10,964 bases of DNA from Bacteroidales bacterium (GTDB lineage Bacteria > Bacteroidota > Bacteroidia > Bacteroidales > JAAUTT01): NCBI GenBank assembly GCA_025350365.1, contig JANXXY010000161.1:1-10964 (forward strand). Reading direction: 5' to 3'. Made by a program: the position numbers and the translations under genes. The notes below the pieces were generated by a model. It saw only the letters and a program-made list of their open reading frames with translations. It was not told where the DNA came from and searched no databases. Position 1 is the stretch's first letter, and each line of letters opens with the position of its first letter. Shown here piece after piece: positions 1-6,919 of this stretch.

Positions 1-52
1 TTGTAATTGAGGTTTTGAAAAAAAATAAGTGAATTAATTTCGGGAACACCCC

Positions 53-82
53 TAAAAAAAATAGGGGGTGCATTGCACCCCC
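53..82 (-). terminator. Intrinsic terminator of the porin-glnK-amtB unit
   Basis: Read on the minus strand, an 8-bp GC-rich stem (GGGGGTGC / GCACCCCC, positions 82-75 and 71-64) with a 3-base loop is followed at once by TATTTTTTTT (63-54). That is the classic hairpin plus U-tract of a rho-independent terminator. It lies about 50 bases past the amtB stop codon. A third arm at 54-47 (TAGGGGTG on the minus strand) could compete for the central arm; see findings. Confidence 0.88.
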
Positions 83-134
83 TTCACCAATTACACGTTG
101 GAATTAGAGAACTTTTGTGTGGATTGGATTTAAT

Positions 135-1544
135 TTATTCAGCCTCGGTATAAGCTATTTCACCATGTTGAGAAATATCCAAACCTGTTGTTTCTTCATC
201 AGATGTAGCTTTAATACCTAGTGTTTTATCTACAATCCAGAAAATTATTGCTGTTAAAACTCCACTATAAACAATGGTAGCTAAAACTGCTTTAACCTGA
301 ATTAAGAATTGAGCGGGGTTTCCATAGAATAGACCCTTATAAGAACCTTGAATAGCCGCAGTTGCAAATAAACCAGTTGCCAAAGCCCCCCACATACCAC
401 CAATACCATGAACGCCAAAGGCATCTAATGCATCGTCATACCCAAGTTTTGGTTTAACAATCCCTACCATAATATAGCAGAATACCGATACAAGAAGACC
501 GATAATGATTGCACCAGAAACATCAACAAACCCTGCTGCGGGTGTAATCGCTACTAAACCTGCCACAGCCCCGGTACAAATACCTACTACGGTAGCTTTT
601 TTGTTAATAAACCAGTCGAGCAAAGCCCATGAGAGTGCAGCAGCTGCCGTAGCTATATGTGTTACAAGAAAAGCGCTGGCAGCTAAACCATCAGCAGCAA
701 GACCACTTCCGGCGTTGAAACCAAACCATCCAAACCATAGTAACGCAGCTCCAATAACAACAAGAGGAACGTTGTGAGGAGGTGTCGGATGCCCATCGTA
801 GTATTTGCGCTTGCCAATCATTAAGGCTGTAACAAGCGCAGCAATACCTGCATTTATATGAACTACGGTACCACCGGCAAAATCTAGTGTTCCAAGCTTA
901 AATAACCAGCCATCGGCTGACCAAACCCAATGTGCAATTGGATTGTAAACGAAGATAGCCCACAGGAAGGTAAAAATCAGGAATCCCCGGAATTTAATAC
1001 GTTCTGCAAACGCTCCAATGATAAGGGCTGGAGTAATAACTGCGAACATGCATTGAAAGAGCACGAATACAATGTGAGGAATAGTACCGATCATTTCAGG
1101 AGCGCCGTTCACAATTTTTCCTGTAGCTTGTGAGTGTGAAATAAAATATGGACTCAAGTCATTGATTCCAATCCCTTTAAGAAATGCCCAATCAAACCCG
1201 CCAATAAAGGGAGCCAAAGCACCTTTTGAAGAACCAAAAGCATTACTATAACCAAAAGCTACCCATTCCAAACTAATTACTGCAGTAATAATAAAACACT
1301 GAATGAGAACGCTCAATACGTTTTTCCTACGAACCAAGCCACCATAAAATAGTGCTAAACCGGGAATGGTCATTAATAATACCAAGGCTGTTGCTACAAT
1401 CATCCAGGCTGTGTCTCCCGAATCTACTTTTGGTGCAGGTATAGTTGCTGCCGTTGTTGCTGCTACCTGTGCAAATATTGCTAATGATGTTACACTTGTT
1501 AAAACCAAGGGTAAGCCAATATATTTAAGAATTTTTTTTATCAT
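135..1544 (-). CDS. amtB: Ammonium channel AmtB (Amt/MEP/Rh family)
   Basis: This 469-residue inner-membrane channel conducts ammonium/ammonia for nitrogen assimilation. The first ~26 residues form a signal peptide ending in FAQ, as is usual for AmtB. The Amt signature follows: TALVLLMTIPGLALFYGGL (52-70), LDFAGGTVVHINAG (220-233) with the conserved Asp221 and pore His229, WFGFNAGSGLA (273-283), and DAFGVHGIGG (374-383) with the second pore His379. Phe163, Trp208 and Phe276 align by eye with the Phe gate, the Trp of the recruitment site and the third aromatic of E. coli AmtB (F107, W148, F215). The cytosolic tail GLDISQHGEIAYTEAE, which helps dock P-II, is intact. The gene is 31 bases downstream of glnK, the standard pairing, and is last in its transcription unit. 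Identification is secure; substrate and P-II gating are taken from the family. Confidence 0.97.
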   Translation of the reverse strand: MIKKILKYIGLPLVLTSVTSLAIFAQVAATTAATIPAPKVDSGDTAWMIVATALVLLMTIPGLALFYGGLVRRKNVLSVLIQCFIITAVISLEWVAFGYSNAFGSSKGALAPFIGGFDWAFLKGIGINDLSPYFISHSQATGKIVNGAPEMIGTIPHIVFVLFQCMFAVITPALIIGAFAERIKFRGFLIFTFLWAIFVYNPIAHWVWSADGWLFKLGTLDFAGGTVVHINAGIAALVTALMIGKRKYYDGHPTPPHNVPLVVIGAALLWFGWFGFNAGSGLAADGLAASAFLVTHIATAAAALSWALLDWFINKKATVVGICTGAVAGLVAITPAAGFVDVSGAIIIGLLVSVFCYIMVGIVKPKLGYDDALDAFGVHGIGGMWGALATGLFATAAIQGSYKGLFYGNPAQFLIQVKAVLATIVYSGVLTAIIFWIVDKTLGIKATSDEETTGLDISQHGEIAYTEAE

Positions 1545-1575
1545 GATTTTCTGTTTTTTGGATTAGTCAACAAAT

Positions 1576-1926
1576 TTATTTTTTTATATCGTATAGGGAA
1601 TCATCTCCATGATCTCCCGTACGTATGCGTATTGATTGTTCGACAGTTTCAACAAAAATCCTTCCATCACCACTTTCGCCGGTGTAGGCTGATTTAAGAA
1701 TGGCATTAATGGATTTTTCTAAGTTAACATCGCGAACAACAAACGAAATAAATATTCTATCGATGGTATTCACATCATAAGCGACACCTCTGAAAATTAA
1801 TCCTTGTTTTGCTGTGCCCTGCCCTTTAACATCCCACCAGGAAAGGAAATCAATATCAGCTTCGTGCAGTGCTTTCCTTACGTCTTCGAACTTTGTTTTA
1901 CGAATAATGGCTTCAATTTTTTTCAT
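1576..1926 (-). CDS. glnK: P-II nitrogen regulatory protein (GlnK/GlnB family)
   Basis: This 116-residue cytosolic protein belongs to the trimeric P-II family, which senses 2-oxoglutarate and ATP/ADP and plugs AmtB with its T-loop. It opens with MKKIEAIIRKTKFEDVRKAL, and the C-terminal nucleotide-binding signatures TGESGDGRIFV (82-92) and IRIRTGDHG (98-106) are present. The T-loop (about 35-54) reads GQGTAKQGLIFRGVAYDV. It is one residue shorter than in E. coli GlnB, so Tyr50 sits where uridylylated Tyr51 would be, and the Tyr46 equivalent is Phe45. The usual GRQKG, with the 2-oxoglutarate-binding Gln39, is replaced by GTAKQG, so the Gln position is shifted or lost. Trp30-Trp31 replace the more usual small or beta-branched residues. 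The gene lies between the porin and amtB, which favours a GlnK-like role in controlling this AmtB. Family is certain; the GlnK versus GlnB label comes from context. Confidence 0.95.
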   Translation of the reverse strand: MKKIEAIIRKTKFEDVRKALHEADIDFLSWWDVKGQGTAKQGLIFRGVAYDVNTIDRIFISFVVRDVNLEKSINAILKSAYTGESGDGRIFVETVEQSIRIRTGDHGDDSLYDIKK

Positions 1927-1951
1927 GTCTGAGTTTTTAAATATTTAATAA

Positions 1952-2725
1952 TTAAAATGTGATACCAAAAACAAGGTGTATGTAATCCATAAGGTTATAT
2001 GTTGCTGAAGGATTCACAACTAAAGTTGCCCTAAGCGGCAAGGAAAATGCATCAGTGATTTTAACCGATTTTGATAAGGTTACACCAATATTTACAATAG
2101 AAAATGATTTTTTACTGGCTGATGCATCAAAAGTTGTGTACCCATAATTATTGTAATAACTAGCCCAAGGTGTAAAACCGAAAAAGAAAGCTGCCGGACC
2201 TTTGGTATATCCCAATTCAATATATGTTGAGTAAGCCTGTGTAGTGTCATTACTAGTGCTTACCTTTTTATCGAATCCGTAAAACATGGTATTCCACGTT
2301 ACACTGATTGGGAAAAATTCAGGTCCGGTATACCCTATTGTACCTTCAAGCATATGTCCTGTTTTATTACTGGAATAATCAAAATACTTAGCCTTGGGGA
2401 AGTTCCAGTCATAATCGGTAAATGTAAACTTTAAATGACCTGCAGTTAATGAAACATAAGGGTCAACTTCCTTATAACTTCCCAAGAAATCTGTAGACCC
2501 CCAAACACCGATTTCGAAATTTCCTTTCGAAAATGCTAAGGTTGGTTGAAAATTGGGAGTTGGACTTCCTGTAGCCATAGAACCACGCCATACATAGTGG
2601 CTAACTAATTCGGCAGTAACTTTAATAGGTGGAGCCACTGGGGCAACCTGTGCTGAGGTTTTACTAAAATTGAAAACTCCCGAGAAAACTAAAACCAGCG
2701 CGAGCAAAATGTTTTTGTTTTTCAT
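1952..2725 (-). CDS. TorF-like outer-membrane porin of the amt unit
   Basis: This 257-residue protein starts at the ATG before KNKNILLALVLVF, with a clear signal peptide ending near TSAQ (residue 26). The reading frame stays open upstream to another ATG at 2920, but that extension would cover the promoter and bury the signal peptide behind 65 residues, so I reject it. The mature part opens with VTAELVSHYVWRG (36-48) and continues with FQPTLAFSKGNFEIGVWGS (59-77) and EVDPYVSL (86-93). This resembles the TorF/Gcw_chp putative porin family, whose members begin with a similar Ser-x-Tyr...RG strand. Many alternating aromatic and polar stretches and a final Phe (GITF) fit an outer-membrane beta-barrel. 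It is first in the unit, 25 bases before glnK, which suggests a pore for ammonium or small nitrogen compounds. The barrel call is good; family membership is by eye and the substrate is inferred. Confidence 0.82.
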   Translation of the reverse strand: MKNKNILLALVLVFSGVFNFSKTSAQVAPVAPPIKVTAELVSHYVWRGSMATGSPTPNFQPTLAFSKGNFEIGVWGSTDFLGSYKEVDPYVSLTAGHLKFTFTDYDWNFPKAKYFDYSSNKTGHMLEGTIGYTGPEFFPISVTWNTMFYGFDKKVSTSNDTTQAYSTYIELGYTKGPAAFFFGFTPWASYYNNYGYTTFDASASKKSFSIVNIGVTLSKSVKITDAFSLPLRATLVVNPSATYNLMDYIHLVFGITF

Positions 2726-2766
2726 AGACTTAAAATTTAGGTTTGTGAATTTTTTGTTTGTCACTA

Positions 2767-2798
2767 CAAACATATAAATAATATTTAATACCCCCAAA
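2767..2798 (-). promoter_or_regulatory. Bacteroidota-type promoter of the porin-glnK-amtB unit
   Basis: On the minus strand TTTG (2798-2795) is followed by 20 bases and then TATGTTTG (2774-2767). This matches the Bacteroidota sigma-factor consensus TTTG, 19-21 bases, TAnnTTTG exactly in both boxes and in spacing. Transcription would start near 2760, giving a 5' leader of roughly 35 bases before the porin ATG at 2725. Both boxes lie inside the longer possible porin reading frame, which argues for the shorter start. Confidence 0.72.
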
Positions 2799-3114
2799 TT
2801 ATATAGGTAGTAAAACAAAAAACATATATATTTATTTGATAGACGTCTAAAAAAATGGGGTGCAATATAAATAAATACCATTTTTGAATAACAAAGTTGT
2901 TTTTTCACTTCTTTTAACAAACTTGAAGCGTGTAATTTAATTTATTTAACCAAAATTTGGAATTTGATTCAAATATTTAAATAAAACTCACTTTTTTATT
3001 AGATTACTTAGAAATATCTTCGATTTATTAAATTTTATGTGTTTAAAATGAATTTTACTGAGATAGAATAAAATTATTATTTCCATTTATTGTTGTGTCA
3101 AATGACATTATAAA

Positions 3115-3152
3115 CAAAAAGCGCTGCATAGTTTCCCATGCAGCGCTTTTTG
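3115..3152. terminator. Strong bidirectional-looking intrinsic terminator
   Basis: A perfect 15-bp inverted repeat (3115-3129 CAAAAAGCGCTGCAT and 3138-3152 ATGCAGCGCTTTTTG) surrounds an 8-base loop. Its core is GC-rich (GCGCTGC) and its outer part is an A-tract/T-tract, so it has the terminator form on both strands. On the minus strand it lies 36 bases past the stop codon of the DUF1080 gene, which it most likely serves. No plus-strand gene ends nearby, so the other direction is probably only a consequence of symmetry or insulation of the amt unit. Confidence 0.85.
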
Positions 3153-3188
3153 TGTGCTAAATTCTTTAATATTAAGAAAAGGTTATGT

Positions 3189-3935
3189 TTACAATTCCCT
3201 AATCCAGATGTTTCGATAGCTTACAGGATTTCCATGATCCTGAAGTGAAATTGGTTCTTTCATGCTATGAGCTGTATATTCAGGTAATCCAATATAAGGG
3301 GTAGTACCGCGAATTTCAGTGTTATTCTGAATTAAAACACCATTGTGCAGGATGGTGATATGTGCAGGAACAGCTACTCTGCCATTTTCGCTGAAACGTG
3401 GTGCCTGGTAAATAATGTCGTAAACTTGCCATTCACCCGGTTTTTTACAGGCGTTTGCTAATGGGATACTTTGTTTATAAATCGACCCTGTTTGTCCATT
3501 AACATAGGTTTTATTGTTATAACAGTCCAATACCTGAACTTCATATCTGTTTTGCAGGAAAATACCACTGTTGCCGCGTCCCTGACCATCACCTTTTACT
3601 TCAGAAGGTGAACGCCATTCAATGTGTAATTGACAATCGCCAAATCCGCGTTTAGTTTTAATACCACCTGTACCACCTTTTACTGTAGCACATCCATCAG
3701 CAATAGTCCACGTGGCCACTCCGCCTTTTTCACTATCCCATTGGTCGAGATTTGTACCATCGAATAGCACGATTGCGTCTGATGGCGGTTTAGTTCCTTC
3801 TCCGGGAGTGACAATTGGAGGTACCGGTGCATATAATTCGGTACTCTCAGGATTTTTTTCGACTTTTTTTTCTGTCTGGGCAAATACACCCAATGTTAGC
3901 ACCAATAAAAGTGTGGCTAATGTTAAGCTTTTCAT
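3189..3935 (-). CDS. Secreted DUF1080 protein (3-keto-disaccharide hydrolase-like)
   Basis: This 248-residue protein starts at the ATG before KSLTLATLLLV. An in-frame ATG 26 codons upstream would put a charged stretch ahead of the signal peptide and is unlikely. The signal peptide ends at FAQ (20), and a Pro-rich linker (38-51) leads into one DUF1080 domain. The domain shows VLFDGTNLDQW (56-66), GGIKTKRGFGDCQLHIEW (90-107), GNSGIFLQNRYEVQVLD (121-137) and the C-terminal ISLQDHGNPVSYRNIWIREL. The fold is a concanavalin-like jelly roll. Pfam describes the family (PF06439) as 3-keto-disaccharide hydrolase, and related Bacteroidota proteins act on 3-keto-glycosides. No oxidoreductase, SusC/SusD pair or glycosidase lies next to it, so the substrate cannot be read from context. 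A terminator follows at 3115-3152. I see no clear promoter in the 137 bases upstream. Family sure, reaction inferred. Confidence 0.92.
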   Translation of the reverse strand: MKSLTLATLLLVLTLGVFAQTEKKVEKNPESTELYAPVPPIVTPGEGTKPPSDAIVLFDGTNLDQWDSEKGGVATWTIADGCATVKGGTGGIKTKRGFGDCQLHIEWRSPSEVKGDGQGRGNSGIFLQNRYEVQVLDCYNNKTYVNGQTGSIYKQSIPLANACKKPGEWQVYDIIYQAPRFSENGRVAVPAHITILHNGVLIQNNTEIRGTTPYIGLPEYTAHSMKEPISLQDHGNPVSYRNIWIREL

Positions 3936-4072
3936 AAATAAAATAATTATAGTTGTTTGTAAATATAAATATGAATTTTTTTGACTCTTTCGAAACCAAG
4001 TACTAAGGAACATTTTTTCTTCGTAAATACAAAACCATTATTACAGATTACATTGTTTTACGTTAGAAATCC

Positions 4073-4804
4073 TTAGTTATTTTCCAATTTTATAAGTTTT
4101 CCGGGCGATAATTGGTTATCAACTATAATCTCGGGAGGGTTACCCTTATAATAAATATTGCTATTACCTTCAAACTTAACTTTAAGTTGTTGTATTACAT
4201 TTACATACACATCACCCCAGCCACGTTGACGTACATAGCAATCGTTGGAAAGGAGACTGTCAGCATAAATTTTACTACTACCTCCAGCCCATATTTCACA
4301 ATTGCTACAATTTCCTTTTACTTTATAGAATCCAAAACTATCAGCTCCCATAAATATACCGCAATATCCTGAATTCACAGTTACATCTACTTCACAAAAT
4401 TTGCCCCAATCAACAAACTGGAAGGTGTTTGCCTTAAAAGTTCCCAAAGTAACAAAATGTAAAGGTTCATACGCGTAAAGGATCAGATCCTGATTGATGT
4501 GAAGTTCCAGCTTTATTTTCTCGTATTTTCTTGACCATGTATATTTTGCATTTTGGCTGATGTAGACAATACCTTCTTTTTCTTCGATATGTACAGCTTT
4601 TTGCAGATTTTCACCACAGGTAATGAGTACTTTATTAATTGTATCATTTATTAGAGCTATATCAAAGATGCTGTTTGTTTCGATTCGTGAAAATGAATTC
4701 ATGATCATTACCTCTTTGGTAGTTGATTCTCCACCGTCAAATAATCCATTATTATCACATGATAACAGGAATATAGAGATAAATATAAAACTTAATAATT
4801 TCAT
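4073..4804 (-). CDS. DUF2807 (head GIN domain) lipoprotein
   Basis: This 243-residue protein starts at the ATG before KLLSFIFISIFLLSC. The lipobox LLSC places the lipidated Cys at residue 16, followed by Asp. A longer reading frame up to 4867 would overlap the upstream gene and hide the lipoprotein signal. The body fits the DUF2807 / putative auto-transporter adhesin head-GIN family, common in Bacteroidota: FSRIETNSIFDIALIND near the start, then short repeating strands rich in Gly/Asn, and a closing GNSNIYYKGNPPEI. Such proteins are predicted right-handed beta-helices on the cell surface or in the periplasm, and their function is not established. The gene starts 16 bases after the PagL-like gene and is probably co-transcribed with it. 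It is unusually Cys-rich for an exported protein (Cys in GYCGIF, GNCSNCEIW, SNDCYV), which could allow disulphides. Confidence 0.85.
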   Translation of the reverse strand: MKLLSFIFISIFLLSCDNNGLFDGGESTTKEVMIMNSFSRIETNSIFDIALINDTINKVLITCGENLQKAVHIEEKEGIVYISQNAKYTWSRKYEKIKLELHINQDLILYAYEPLHFVTLGTFKANTFQFVDWGKFCEVDVTVNSGYCGIFMGADSFGFYKVKGNCSNCEIWAGGSSKIYADSLLSNDCYVRQRGWGDVYVNVIQQLKVKFEGNSNIYYKGNPPEIIVDNQLSPGKLIKLENN

Positions 4805-4820
4805 ATAATAGCTTAAAAAT

Positions 4821-5951
4821 TTAATACTTCCAACGGTAACCGATGCCCCATTCAATAAAATCGGCAATAGCAGTCCAATGTGCTTTTATGGTAATACCGG
4901 CAATCAATCTTGGTGAAAGTTGATAACGAATACCTATACGATTACTGATTTTCCCCGATTTTGTATACGGGTTTTTTAAATAAATACCTGGTTGAATAAC
5001 ATATGATAGTTTTCCCATTCTGAGTTCGTAGGAAAGATTCCAGGAAACCCGCAATAAATCATTTCCTGTGGTGGTATCGTTTTCCAGTTCCAGCTTTTTT
5101 TTAAGTGATGGATCGAAATAAAAATTTATAGAACTCCCAACCATAGTAGTTTGAGTAATTTCACGACTATATTCGGCTGATAATGCCAAAGGGGTAAATT
5201 TCACGTTATATTGCTGGGTTAGTTGTTTTCTACCCAGAGCACCCATTATCATTAAATGATTTCGTTTTTGCTCTTTTGGTTCTTCGGATCGGATATAATC
5301 ACTTTGATTAGGTTTATTTATCAGGTATTGCAGACCGCCGAAAGCTGTAAATAGATTTAATCCTTTGTTGGGCTCCTGATAGTTCCCGTTTGATGCATGC
5401 ATCAAACCAAGTCCGAGTTTAAGGTAGGTTTGTGAATTTATTCGAGCGGTTCCATTAATGTTGTAGTTTATAAATACATTGAATTTGGAACCAATAGCCA
5501 TATCGAAATAGTTATTTTTGGCGTCAAATCGTTTTGAGACATAAGTTAAGCCAAAGTCGATTCCGTTTCCAAAATTGAAACGTGGATTTCCGCGAATATA
5601 ATATCGGTCAATATAGCAATACAGGGATGTCATATTTCCATAAACCTGATTGTTGCCAAGTCCGGAATGATAAATTCCAATTCCAATTTTTGGATAATTA
5701 TAATGTTGATGCCATAATTTATCACCTTTCGTGAGTAGTCCAACATTTAATTGATAGCCAGTTACGTGGTCTTTAATAAAATAGGATATATATTCCATAT
5801 GAGGAGTAACAAAGCCATAATGAAAATCGCCTTCGAAATAAAGCTTCTTTTTCCAATCTGATGACTGTGAAAAACAAATGGAAAAAAGAAGCCCGAAAAG
5901 AATGCAGCTGACTTTAACACGTTTAGTCAAGATAATTCCTAAATAACACAT
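4821..5951 (-). CDS. PagL-like outer-membrane lipid A deacylase (acyloxyacyl hydrolase family)
   Basis: This 376-residue protein resembles the Bacteroidota branch annotated as acyloxyacyl hydrolase / lipid A 3-O-deacylase. These are outer-membrane beta-barrels that remove an acyl chain from lipid A. A signal peptide ends near CFSQ (29). LGLMHASNGNYQEPNKGLNLF (181-201) contains the H-x-S-N motif of the PagL active site (His185, Ser187). The acidic third catalytic residue is not obvious: the position after NKG is Leu-Asn instead of the Glu seen in Pseudomonas PagL. The C-terminus HWTAIADFIEWGIGYRWKY is a typical closing strand. It is about twice the size of Pseudomonas PagL, as is usual in this phylum. 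The start could instead be TTG at codon 8 (5930), giving a tighter signal peptide; a TATTTTTG box (5963-5956) right before the ATG would favour that, but it lacks an upstream TTTG. Activity is inferred from the family. Confidence 0.8.
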   Translation of the reverse strand: MCYLGIILTKRVKVSCILFGLLFSICFSQSSDWKKKLYFEGDFHYGFVTPHMEYISYFIKDHVTGYQLNVGLLTKGDKLWHQHYNYPKIGIGIYHSGLGNNQVYGNMTSLYCYIDRYYIRGNPRFNFGNGIDFGLTYVSKRFDAKNNYFDMAIGSKFNVFINYNINGTARINSQTYLKLGLGLMHASNGNYQEPNKGLNLFTAFGGLQYLINKPNQSDYIRSEEPKEQKRNHLMIMGALGRKQLTQQYNVKFTPLALSAEYSREITQTTMVGSSINFYFDPSLKKKLELENDTTTGNDLLRVSWNLSYELRMGKLSYVIQPGIYLKNPYTKSGKISNRIGIRYQLSPRLIAGITIKAHWTAIADFIEWGIGYRWKY

Positions 5952-6043
5952 CCGGCAAAAATAGTAATTTGGTATGTATTTCGGTTATTATTTTAAAATT
6001 CATCTTATAAAACCAAAACGGATAATTATTGTTGCTTACAAGA

Positions 6044-6072
6044 TTGCATTGAACTTGTAAAGTATATATTTG
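6044..6072 (+). promoter_or_regulatory. Bacteroidota-type promoter of pgeF
   Basis: TTG (6044-6046), 18 bases, then TATATTTG (6065-6072), an exact match to the -7 element TAnnTTTG with an acceptable -33 element. The transcript would start near 6079, leaving a leader of about 28 bases before the pgeF ATG at 6107. It lies in the 155-base region between divergent genes. Confidence 0.62.
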
Positions 6073-6106
6073 TAGTTCAAATCAATATTATCTCTGAAAA
6101 TAATAT

Positions 6107-6919
6107 ATGCAACTAATTAATAATGTACAAGCTCCTTATTTCATTTTCGATAATTTATCGGGTTTTAACGAGATAAAACATTTTGTATCTACACGGCATG
6201 GAGGAGTAAGTAAGGGTGATTATTCATCATTAAATATAGGTTTTGGAACGGACGATGATCATGCATTAGTGCTTGAAAACAGGCAAATTTTAGCAAAATC
6301 CGTTAATATATCACTTGATTCATTTGTGATTTTGAATCAAATTCACAATACAAACGTTGCTGTGGTTACCAGTAGCATGCGGGGAAATGGCGTATATAGC
6401 CGCGATACGGCACTTTGCGGAACCGATGCAATGGTTACAAATCAACCTGATATTTGCATTTTTGTGATGTCTGCTGATTGTGTACCTCTGTTATTTTTCG
6501 ATCCGGTAAATAAAGTTATTGGAGCTTGCCATGCCGGATGGAGAGGTACTATAAACAAGGCGCCTCTCGCAACAATAAAAACTATGTGCCAAACCTTTGG
6601 GAGCATTCCAGCTGATATCATAGCCGGCATAGGCCCATCAATCGGACCTTGTTGTTACAATGTTGGAGGTGAGGTGATTGATTCTGTTCTTCGAACATTT
6701 GGAAGTACCGATTCATTAATTCGGTTTGATAATTTTGACTGGCAACCATATTTTGATTTATGGGCTACTAATAAATATCTGCTCCTTGAAGCTGGTATAA
6801 ACGATAACCATATCGAGTTAGCAGGTTTATGCACTCAATGCCATCATAACGATTTTTTTTCCTCACGCCATGGCAAAGGAATTACCGGAAGATTTGGTGC
6901 AGGAATTATGTTAAAATAG
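6107..6919 (+). CDS. pgeF: Peptidoglycan editing factor PgeF (YfiH / laccase-domain family)
   Basis: This 270-residue cytosolic protein is full length for the family formerly annotated as polyphenol oxidase or multicopper oxidase-like. Work on E. coli YfiH showed that the family prevents wrong amino acids at the second position of peptidoglycan precursors. Visible motifs are STRHGGVSKGDYSSLNIGFG (28-47), NQIHNTNV (77-84) with His80, SADCVPLLFFD (122-132) with Cys125, ACHAGWRGT (140-148) with His142, and GPSIGPCCYNVG (176-187). His80, Cys125 and His142 form the conserved His-Cys-His metal/active-site triad. The C-terminal CTQCHHNDFFSSRHGKGITGRFGAGIML is also family-typical. It has its own promoter. 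It stands convergent to the thioredoxin gene with only 13 bases between them, and its TAG stop lies in the palindrome at 6916-6936. Confidence 0.95.
   Translation: MQLINNVQAPYFIFDNLSGFNEIKHFVSTRHGGVSKGDYSSLNIGFGTDDDHALVLENRQILAKSVNISLDSFVILNQIHNTNVAVVTSSMRGNGVYSRDTALCGTDAMVTNQPDICIFVMSADCVPLLFFDPVNKVIGACHAGWRGTINKAPLATIKTMCQTFGSIPADIIAGIGPSIGPCCYNVGGEVIDSVLRTFGSTDSLIRFDNFDWQPYFDLWATNKYLLLEAGINDNHIELAGLCTQCHHNDFFSSRHGKGITGRFGAGIMLK

Larger units (their letters stand above)
2726..3188. other. Intergenic region between the amt unit and the DUF1080 gene
   Basis: This stretch of 463 bases holds the amt-unit promoter (2767-2798) and the terminator of the DUF1080 gene (3115-3152). The remaining 300 or so bases are very AT-rich, with no reading frame that looks like a protein and no clear hairpin. 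I see no recognisable NtrC-type or other operator and no riboswitch-like structure. Confidence 0.6.

Noticed and set aside
505..1566. Several plus-strand open frames opposite amtB (505-777, 930-1133, 1366-1566)
   Set aside because: They are the antisense shadow of a conserved channel gene, have no promoter or coherent domain, and are low-complexity or unlike any protein.
1952..2920. Extended 322-residue start for the TorF-like porin
   Set aside because: The extension spans a consensus promoter and puts 65 residues before a good signal peptide; the ATG at 2725 is preferred.
2821..3110. Possible small gene or riboswitch in the AT-rich stretch
   Set aside because: No open frame of protein-like composition and no GC-supported stem; only terminator and promoter at its flanks.
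3680..3984. Open frames overlapping the DUF1080 gene (3680-3889 minus, 3712-3984 plus)
   Set aside because: Out-of-frame or antisense shadows of a well-supported conserved gene.
3936..4072. Promoter for the DUF1080 gene (TATATTTA-like box)
   Set aside because: The box lacks the final G and no TTTG/TTG lies 17-23 bases upstream, so it was not called.
4112..4808. Plus-strand frames opposite the DUF2807 lipoprotein gene
   Set aside because: Antisense shadows with repetitive Ile/Thr-rich translation and no supporting signals.
6442..6630. Minus-strand frame inside pgeF
   Set aside because: Antisense to the highly conserved active-site region of PgeF; no independent support.
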